Source of the DNA: Elusimicrobiaceae bacterium
Lineage (GTDB): Bacteria; Elusimicrobiota; Elusimicrobia; Elusimicrobiales; Elusimicrobiaceae
DNA length: 34,986 bases
Reading direction: 5' to 3'
NCBI GenBank assembly: GCA_017475405.1
Contig: JAFVFN010000021.1
Span: 1-34,986 of the forward strand
Positions 33,361-34,986 of this stretch are shown here, in pieces; position 1 is the stretch's first letter, and every line of letters begins with the position of its first letter. Below the pieces are notes generated by a model. The model was given only the letters and a program-made list of their open reading frames with translations. It did no database searches and had not been told where the DNA came from. A program made the position numbers and the translations under genes.

Positions 33361-33493
33361 TATTTTTAGTAAAAGCGTGAAAGGTCCCTCGAAGGGACCT
33401 TTTTTGTATATCGGGCAGATAGCGGCCTTTAAAGTTCCTTGCCAAATAACTGTGTAAGGTTTCTTCGTAAAACCTGTCGTGCTCCTTAAAAGC

Positions 33494-33499
33494 TATAAT
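33494..33499 (+). promoter_or_regulatory. -10 box for a probably leaderless mRNA
   Basis: TATAAT ends 8 nt before the ATG at 33508, with no Shine-Dalgarno in between. Confidence 0.45.
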
Positions 33500-33507
33500 A
33501 TACGTAT

Positions 33508-34314
33508 ATGTTATATGTGATTCTGTTAATTGTCGTCGTAATCATCTGGAGTATCCTTTCTCGGGTAGGTACATATATTATTTTCCGTCCGCAAAAAAAA
33601 CGCTGGCCGCTTCAATTGCCTTTTAGGGCGTTGCAACACGGTAAACTGACCGGGGTATATTTACCGGCTACAGAGGATAGACCAACGCTGGTATTTTTCC
33701 ATGGACGGGGAGGAAATGTATCCCATTTTGAAAATTTTGCACATACTTATGCTCCCCTAGGGTACGGGATTATTATGTGGGATTATCGTGGATTTGGACT
33801 TTCTAAAGGTTGTCCCAATCAAGCACATTTGGAAGAAGATGCGATTTCTATGGTGGATTATACATTGAACACTTTAAAAATTGCTCCGCAGAATATCGTA
33901 TTGTATGGGCATTCTTTGGGTAATGCGGCTGCTCTTTTTGCAGCTGCGAACTATAAAAATATACCACTGCGAGCATTGGTTTTGCAAAGCCCTTTTCTCA
34001 GTACACCGGACATGGCGGCCAGTTGGGCGGTTCACGCGTATACTCCCAAGACGTTACGGTATCGTTTGGTTCGTTTGCTAGTTACTCCGTTTTTATGGTT
34101 TAACCGATTTGATAATACGCGTCTTACAAGTAACTTAACATTGCCTGTGCTATTATGTATCAGCAAAGAAGACGTCACATTACCATGGCAGCAAAGTGCT
34201 AAACTAGCTGACGGAATTGTCGGTGTGCATCGCTTTTTATCTTCCAAGGGCGGGCATGACGAGTTTGCCTGGACTGGCTGCGAGGTAGACCAATTTATCC
34301 AAACACTTGACTAG
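33508..34314 (+). CDS. Alpha/beta hydrolase, membrane-anchored, 268 aa
   Basis: One N-terminal TM helix (about 2-20) is followed by an alpha/beta-hydrolase fold. It has the oxyanion segment FFHGRGGN, the nucleophile elbow GHSLG (Ser136), an acid Asp222 in KEDVTLP and His250 in KGGHDEF, a complete triad. The layout resembles the ABHD13/17 (BEM46) group. The substrate is unknown; an esterase, thioesterase or peptidase activity is possible. It is monocistronic, between the protease gene and tRNA-Ser. Confidence 0.88.
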   Translation: MLYVILLIVVVIIWSILSRVGTYIIFRPQKKRWPLQLPFRALQHGKLTGVYLPATEDRPTLVFFHGRGGNVSHFENFAHTYAPLGYGIIMWDYRGFGLSKGCPNQAHLEEDAISMVDYTLNTLKIAPQNIVLYGHSLGNAAALFAAANYKNIPLRALVLQSPFLSTPDMAASWAVHAYTPKTLRYRLVRLLVTPFLWFNRFDNTRLTSNLTLPVLLCISKEDVTLPWQQSAKLADGIVGVHRFLSSKGGHDEFAWTGCEVDQFIQTLD

Positions 34315-34335
34315 TCTGTGGGCATAGAAGTTTGA

Positions 34336-34341
34336 TATAAT
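34336..34341 (+). promoter_or_regulatory. -10 box of tRNA-Ser
   Basis: TATAAT preceded by TTTGA, 42 nt upstream of the mature tRNA. No clear -35. Confidence 0.45.
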
Positions 34342-34383
34342 AATTAAAGATATCGGCGCCTGCCACTCGGCAATGATATAAGA

Positions 34384-34468
34384 GGAGAGGTGTGTGAGTG
34401 GTTGAAACAGCAGGTCTCGAAAACCTGTAAACCGCAAGGTTTCGAGGGTTCAAATCCCTCCCTCTCCG
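34384..34468 (+). tRNA. tRNA-Ser (anticodon CGA)
   Basis: Acceptor stem GGAGAGG (34384-34390) pairs with CCTCTCC (34461-34467), discriminator G. The anticodon loop CTCGAAA gives anticodon CGA, reading UCG. A long variable arm (AACC GCAA GGTT) and T-arm GAGGG-TTCAAAT-CCCTC are present. CCA is not encoded. Confidence 0.96.
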
Positions 34469-34486
34469 TTTAACTATACAATGCTT

Positions 34487-34513
34487 ATCCCCGCCGAAAT
34501 GCGGGGATTTTTT
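34487..34513 (+). terminator. Intrinsic terminator after tRNA-Ser
   Basis: ATCCCCGC (34487-34494) and GCGGGGAT (34501-34508), followed by a six-T run. Confidence 0.85.
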
Positions 34514-34570
34514 ATTGTCTTCGTTGGAAAATCCAGTAAATCATATTACATAAAATTAAACCAAATCAAT

Positions 34571-34655
34571 CAAAAACAGGTCCGAAGTGGGGGCAAAAGT
34601 GGGGGGCAAAAACGCTCAAAAACAAGTGGGGGGGACACTCGGCCAAAAGTGGGGG
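34571..34655 (+). repeat. Four G-rich repeats AAGTGGGGG downstream of tRNA-Ser
   Basis: AAGT followed by 5, 6, 7 and 5 G, with A-rich spacers. The plus strand could form a G-quadruplex, though two loops are long. Similar runs occur beside tRNA-integrated elements, but no integrase or tRNA-end duplication is visible here. Confidence 0.5.
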
Positions 34656-34756
34656 ACGCATATATAACAGATTTAAGAGATTCTCATAGCAATTTGGCTG
34701 GTGTATTGAACTATTTAATCTGTTAGAAAGAGTTCTACAAATGTTCTGAGGTGCCG

Positions 34757-34784
34757 AACTGGTCACAATTTGTGACCAGTTTTT
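34757..34784 (+). terminator. Terminator-like hairpin
   Basis: AACTGGTCACAA (34757-34768) and TTGTGACCAGTT (34770-34781) are almost perfect inverted arms, followed by further T. No gene upstream within the window clearly uses it. Confidence 0.6.
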
Positions 34785-34848
34785 CTGTGTATTTTTATTA
34801 ATAGAAAAATTCCTTGAAAGAGAATATTTTTGTGTCCCCGACGAAAGC

Positions 34849-34876
34849 TTGACATGTTTTTTTTTTTTGATAGCTT
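34849..34876 (+). promoter_or_regulatory. Poly-T-spacer promoter (copy 3), reading out of the window
   Basis: TTGACA (34849-34854), TG, T12 (34857-34868), GA, then TAGCTT (34871-34876): same layout and same T count as at 2352 and 3915. Confidence 0.65.
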
Positions 34877-34986
34877 GTAATAGTTGAGTGATAGAGGGGG
34901 GACATATCCACCACAGGGAGGGGAGCCTCCGGAGTAGATTTAGAGAGATTAATAAAAAGAGCTCTTCTTTCTGTTCCTCCTCAAAC
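34877..34986 (+). other. Leader or ncRNA start after T12 promoter copy 3
   Basis: G-rich, purine-heavy sequence with a possible GGAGCCTCC hairpin and a pyrimidine-rich end. No start codon with Shine-Dalgarno is seen before the window ends. It may be the 5' part of a structured RNA or long leader. Confidence 0.35.

Noticed and set aside
34481..34726. 81-aa open frame across the G-rich repeats
   Set aside because: It has no Shine-Dalgarno, starts inside the tRNA terminator and consists largely of repeat-encoded Gly/Lys/Ser residues.
34566..34766. Minus-strand 66-aa frame as an integrase remnant
   Set aside because: The Cys/Pro/His-rich end arises from the G-runs; no integrase motif is seen.
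1..34986. CRISPR array, insertion sequence or prophage
   Set aside because: No regularly spaced direct repeats, transposase, integrase or phage structural genes were found; the repeats present are pilin N-termini, the leader RNA and T12 promoters.

Overview
The window reads as a chromosomal segment of a Gram-negative-type bacterium, most likely an Elusimicrobiota (Elusimicrobium-like gut lineage). Grounds: a secretin, outer-membrane lipoprotein signals, OmpA-type domains and an O-antigen-ligase-family protein imply an outer membrane, and several scattered single prepilin genes carry the near-identical N-terminus [20 protein letters not shown], which I associate with that phylum. The phylum is an inference; no rRNA is present. 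Promoters look unusually uniform: a TTGACA/TTTACA-like -35, a 16-nt spacer and a TTTGA or TTTGC extension before TAnnnT.

Layout. 1-2400: a lipoprotein of unknown function, divergent from a YbdG-type mechanosensitive channel. 2400-4470: three prepilin genes, one frameshifted at a T8 tract. 4590-6300: a NifU-like scaffold and its usual partner, a GGGtGRT protein. 6390-6860: another prepilin. 7300-9400: two unrecognised exported proteins. 9484-11319: TypA/BipA. 11444-14361, minus strand: FtsA-like protein, dUTPase, a HEAT-like exported protein and a 57-aa protein. 14495-14750: an AT-rich gene-free stretch with a cluster of DnaA boxes, a candidate replication origin at which transcription diverges. 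14801-15334: Pal/OmpA lipoprotein. 15397-15912: another prepilin. 16261-20978: O-antigen ligase/TPR membrane protein and a TPR/OmpA-like exported protein. 21006-31835: one large type IV pilus/type II secretion assembly locus (PilM-N fusion, PilO, PilP, secretin, ATPase, platform protein, then six minor prepilins), followed by a secreted gluzincin protease. 33508-34986: alpha/beta hydrolase, tRNA-Ser(CGA), G-rich repeats and a last promoter reading out of the window.

The most interesting content is regulatory. Three prepilin genes (3101-3625, 6388-6858 and 15397-15912, all minus strand) are each preceded by a 190-nt element with the same architecture but diverged helix sequences: a closed 5' domain with two hairpins, a long hairpin with a UCGA loop, a short hairpin, and a 3' stem-loop followed by a U-rich tract. 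A 9-13 bp long-range pairing ties the 5' domain to the 3' loop. Its sequence is wholly different in each copy, yet complementarity is kept. G-U pairs place the RNA on the minus strand, the same strand as the pilin. I read it as a structured leader or sRNA with an attenuator-like terminator controlling major pilins. The two plus-strand prepilins use a different device: a promoter whose spacer is a T12 homopolymer, repeated a third time at the window's right end, which suggests slipped-strand phase variation. The window would thus hold a pilus/secretion machine plus dispersed, individually switched pilin cassettes.
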